Shown piece by piece: positions 62,001-64,000 of a DNA stretch of 64,000 nt. Each line of letters starts with the position of its first letter. Position 1 is the stretch's first letter. A program made the position numbers and the translations under genes. Origin of the DNA: Alcanivorax sp. (GTDB lineage: Bacteria > Pseudomonadota > Gammaproteobacteria > Pseudomonadales > Alcanivoracaceae); the NCBI RefSeq assembly GCF_019431375.1, contig NZ_CP080267.1, forward strand, positions 1,984,001-2,048,000, in the 5' to 3' direction. Under the pieces are notes generated by a model, which worked only from the letters and a program-made list of their open reading frames with translations, ran no database searches and was not told the origin of the DNA.

Positions 62001-63501
62001 CCGCCATGGGGGTGTCATCGCCCATGGAGCCGGTGGCTTCCTGGCCGGATTCTGCCAGCGGACGCAGCACCTGATCACGCTCTTCAAAGCTGATCTGGAA
62101 GAATTTCTGGTAGCTGAGCAGGTCCTGCTGATCCACCTCGTCGGTACGCTCCACTTCGTGGTCGTAGTCCGCTTCGATGCGCAGGGCATTGCCTTTCAGC
62201 CAGTCCCGGTAGGGGTGACGCACCTTGAGACGGTTGTCGATGTCCTTGGTGTGCAGCACTTCACCGGTTTCGGTATCAATGGCCAGGATCTGGCCCGGTC
62301 CGACCCGACCCTTGGCCACCACGTCTTCCGGCTTGTAACCGTACACGCCGATTTCCGAGGCCAGGGTAATAAAGCCGTTTTTGGTCACTACCCAACGGGC
62401 CGGGCGCAGACCGTTACGGTCAAGCATACAGACGGCGTAACGACCGTCGGTCATCACCAGGCCAGCAGGTCCGTCCCAGGGCTCCATGTGCATGGAGTTA
62501 TATTCGTAGAAAGCCCGCAGATCGGAATCCATGGTTTCCACGTTCTGCCAGGCCGGCGGGATCATCATGCGCACGGCGCGGAACAGATCCATGCCGCCAG
62601 CCAGCAGCACTTCCAGCATGTTATCCATGCTGGAGGAGTCGGAACCGGTACGATTGACCAGCGGGCTCAGCTCTTCCAGACCGGGCAACAGTTCATTTTC
62701 GAACTTGTTTTCCCGGGCCAGCGCCCAGTTACGGTTCCCTTGCACGGTGTTGATCTCACCGTTATGGGCCAGGTAACGGAACGGCTGGGCCAGCGGCCAC
62801 TGCGGCAGGGTGTTGGTGGAGAAGCGCTGGTGGAACACCACGATGGCGGTCTCCATGGCGCTGTCACCCAGGTCCGGGAAGAATGCCGGCAGGTCCACCG
62901 GCATCATCAGACCCTTGTAGGAAATCACCGAGGCAGACAGGGAGCAGACGTAGAAGTAGCCATCGCTCTCCACTGCCTTCTCCGCATGACGACGGGCAAA
63001 GAACAGGCGACGGTTAAGCTCCTGCTCGGTGTTGCCGTCAGCCGCCACCAGCACCTGCCAGAAGCCGGGCAGGGAGGCACGAGCCAGATCACCGAGACAG
63101 GCGTCGTCGGTGGGCACTTCCCGCCAGCCCAGCACCTGCACATCCTGCGCTTCCAGGGCCGCATTGATGGCAGCTTTCTGCTGTTCGGCCTGGTCGGCAT
63201 CCGGGTGGGTAAAGATCATCCCCACGCCGTAATTGTCCGGCAGACTAATGGATTGGGCTTCCGCGACCTTGCGGAAGAAAGAATCGGGTTTCTTGAGCAA
63301 CAGACCGCAGCCATCACCGGTTTTTCCATCGGCATTAATGCCGCCCCGGTGAGTCATACATGTCAGTGCTTCGATGGCCGTTTGCAAAAGCTCGTGGCTG
63401 GCGTTGCCCTCCATATGGGCAATCAAACCAAAACCACAGTTGTCCCGGAATTCTCCGGGCTCAGTGAGCCCCCGCACCAGCGTTGAGTTCTGCTGCATCA
63501 A
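59035..63501 (-). CDS. gltB: Glutamate synthase large subunit
   Basis: A 1488-residue enzyme forming two glutamates from glutamine and 2-oxoglutarate. The class II glutaminase domain starts at Cys22 (DNCGFGLIAHMEG) after a 21-residue propeptide that must be removed. The central domain and FMN-binding synthase domain follow, with the 3Fe-4S cluster motif CKYLRICHLNNCATG near residue 1110. The C-terminal beta-helix domain has glycine repeats such as GKGMAGGKLVIRPP. Full length. Confidence 0.98.
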   Translation of the reverse strand: MMQQNSTLVRGLTEPGEFRDNCGFGLIAHMEGNASHELLQTAIEALTCMTHRGGINADGKTGDGCGLLLKKPDSFFRKVAEAQSISLPDNYGVGMIFTHPDADQAEQQKAAINAALEAQDVQVLGWREVPTDDACLGDLARASLPGFWQVLVAADGNTEQELNRRLFFARRHAEKAVESDGYFYVCSLSASVISYKGLMMPVDLPAFFPDLGDSAMETAIVVFHQRFSTNTLPQWPLAQPFRYLAHNGEINTVQGNRNWALARENKFENELLPGLEELSPLVNRTGSDSSSMDNMLEVLLAGGMDLFRAVRMMIPPAWQNVETMDSDLRAFYEYNSMHMEPWDGPAGLVMTDGRYAVCMLDRNGLRPARWVVTKNGFITLASEIGVYGYKPEDVVAKGRVGPGQILAIDTETGEVLHTKDIDNRLKVRHPYRDWLKGNALRIEADYDHEVERTDEVDQQDLLSYQKFFQISFEERDQVLRPLAESGQEATGSMGDDTPMAVLSRRERSLYDYFRQQFAQVTNPPIDPLREAIVMSLETCVGAERNVFEETADHADRAILSTPVLSHSKFTNLMKIDRPGYDVAKLSLHYDPQIGLRQAVENLCEQAAQAVRDGKVILVLTDHGIAQDKLTIHALMATGAVHHYLTEKGLRSDANIIVETATARDSHHFAVLFGFGATAVYPYLAYDVISDMVRSGELLGDAVELQKNFRKGINKGLMKILSKMGISTITSYRGAQLFEAVGIASDVVDLCFRGVPSRIQGASFEDFEADQQSLAKDAWKQRKPIDAGGILKYIHGKEYHAFNPDVIYALHRATQDGDYDAYKEYAELVNKRPVATLRDLFALRDDVDAIDVEEVEPLENILLRFDSAGMSLGALSPEAHEAIATAMNRLGGRSNSGEGGEDPARYGTERVSKIKQIASGRFGVTPHYLVNAEVLQIKVAQGAKPGEGGQLPGGKVNALIARLRHSVPGVTLISPPPHHDIYSIEDLAQLIFDLKQVNPDAQVSVKLVSEPGVGTVASGVAKAYADLITISGYDGGTAASPLTSIRYAGSPWELGLAEAHQALRGNDLRDKIRLQTDGGLKTGLDVIKAAILGAESFGFGTVPMVVLGCKYLRICHLNNCATGVATQRDDLRKEHFIGAPELLINYFTFVAKEVRELLALLGVKSIPELIGRTDLLKVLEGETVRQGKLDLTPILRNDLVPADKPTHCQVSRNEPFDKAVLNQKMVEDMLAAVDSKSGGSFHYEITNCDRSVGARVSGEIAKRHGNLDMETAPIKVRFTGTAGQSFGVFNAGGLHMYIEGDANDYVGKGMAGGKLVIRPPNGSPFKSQETAIIGNTCLYGATGGKLLAAGTAGERFGVRNSGAHAVVEGAGDHCCEYMTGGSITVLGRTGHNFGAGMTGGFAFVLDEDNDFFDRINPELIELHRISSEATESHRSHLRGVISDYVQETGSEWGQYILDNFDAMSRKFWLVKPKAASLENLLKSTRANPA

Positions 63502-63595
63502 AACCTTTCCTCTTGAAATTCAGAGACTTACAGAAGGCGAATGGCGTCAGGATAGTGGTGACGGCAAAAAAGGGATATGCATTCTACACATTGCG

Positions 63596-63636
63596 CCCTC
63601 GGGCGACAAATTGAACAGTCGCCCGAGGGGTATTTT
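63596..63636 (+). terminator. Strong hairpin between SPOR gene and gltB
   Basis: CCCTCGGGCGAC and GTCGCCCGAGGG pair over 12 bp around a 10-base loop. The T run (TATTTTTCTTTT) is on the plus strand, although both neighbouring genes point leftward. On the minus strand the hairpin immediately follows the SPOR-gene stop without a T run. Confidence 0.55.
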
Positions 63637-63641
63637 TCTTT

Positions 63642-64000
63642 TCAAAGCTCGCCGCGAATGTCGGCCATCTTGCGGGGAAATGGCCCTGCTGAGCGCAACT
63701 TTGCAGGCAACGTCGACTTTGCATCCAATGCTGCCTGGCGGCTGGAATAGTCCCCGGACAGCACCAGATAGACCGCTTTTCCGTTACGCTCGGCCCGATA
63801 ATAGGCCCCCTTGCGCTCCAGCTGGTCCAACACTCCGCGTGCGTTGGCCTCCTGGCTGGTAACCGTAATCTGCAAAAACCAGCGACTGTCATCCAGGGTC
63901 GCCAGCCAATCTTCCTGCTGATAGCCCAGCTCCGCATCCAGGCCGCTGAGGGCCGGCTCGCTGGCGGGCAGTGTATCCGGCTCCTCGGGGGAATTTTGCG
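63642..64000 (-). CDS. SPOR-domain protein (DamX-like), 3' part only
   Basis: The last 119 residues of a longer protein; the start lies outside the window. Visible are an acidic linker (QNSPEEPDTLPASEP) and a C-terminal SPOR domain (SRWFLQITVTSQEANARG, AVYLVLSGDYSSRQAALDA) that binds denuded peptidoglycan at the division site. In related genomes an SPOR/DamX gene lies between aroB and gltB, which fits the position here. Confidence 0.85.
   Translation of the reverse strand, partial: QNSPEEPDTLPASEPALSGLDAELGYQQEDWLATLDDSRWFLQITVTSQEANARGVLDQLERKGAYYRAERNGKAVYLVLSGDYSSRQAALDAKSTLPAKLRSAGPFPRKMADIRGEL

Noticed and set aside
61576..63486. 636-codon plus-strand open frame opposite gltB
   Set aside because: It is a shadow of the high-GC gltB gene; composition is His/Gly/Gln-rich and no domain is visible.

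Overview
The window looks like chromosome of a marine gammaproteobacterium, most likely an Alcanivorax-type member of the Oceanospirillales. The reasons are the Pseudomonas-like gene order (purA, hisZ, DUF2065, hflC, hflK, hflX, hfq, miaA, mutL, amidase, tsaE, nnrD, queG / orn / rsgA, rhdA, psd), high-GC coding, several lipid-metabolism genes and Tat-exported phosphatases. The genus is an inference from style and gene order; no rRNA or other diagnostic marker is present.

Positions 1 to about 13,765 are an accessory island whose left end lies outside the window. It holds a lipoprotein gene, then a low-GC Ser/Thr protein kinase gene (473 codons when rejoined) broken by two inverted copies of one 1151-bp IS5-family element. 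The left copy is itself split by a 1229-bp IS3-family element. Next come a divergent SOS unit, with a frameshifted SRAP (YedK/HMCES) gene and umuDC facing each other across a LexA box. A compact leftward operon follows (alpA, an inovirus Gp2-like gene with a degenerate HUH motif, and a HerA/VirD4-like ATPase), and then a second Gp2-like gene with an intact HxH motif. Long palindromes lie in the gaps around these genes. The island appears to end at a sequence resembling a tRNA 3' end followed by an intrinsic terminator, so it is probably integrated at a tRNA gene.

From about 13,800 to the end is core chromosome. In order: tatABC with Tat substrate phoX; purA-hisZ-DUF2065; hflC-hflK-hflX-hfq; miaA-mutL-amidase-tsaE-nnrD, with queG divergent; orn; rsgA; rhdA-psd; a PhaC-like hydrolase; a family 9 glycosyltransferase. 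Then phoD with an overlapping secreted phosphoesterase gene that appears frameshifted, and the biotin cluster bioB-F-H-C-D with a BirA-like operator and divergent comF. After these come a secreted protein, a ComB-family gene, an acyl-CoA dehydrogenase, a desaturase, small exported proteins, phhB, a hotdog thioesterase, a pilin-like exported protein, hemE, gltD-gltB, and the end of a SPOR-domain (DamX-like) gene.

Two families of dispersed repeats run through the core part. One is a REP-like hairpin with compensatory base changes in its stem. The other is a family of elements whose arms are short tandem heptads, usually inverted around about 50-110 bp of unique sequence. Heptad elements overlap the ends or starts of rsgA, bioC, bioF and miaA.

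The most promising little-described items are the AlpA/Gp2-like/HerA-like ATPase module with its palindromes, the heptad-arm repeats, and the exactly reconstructable kinase gene with its nested insertions.
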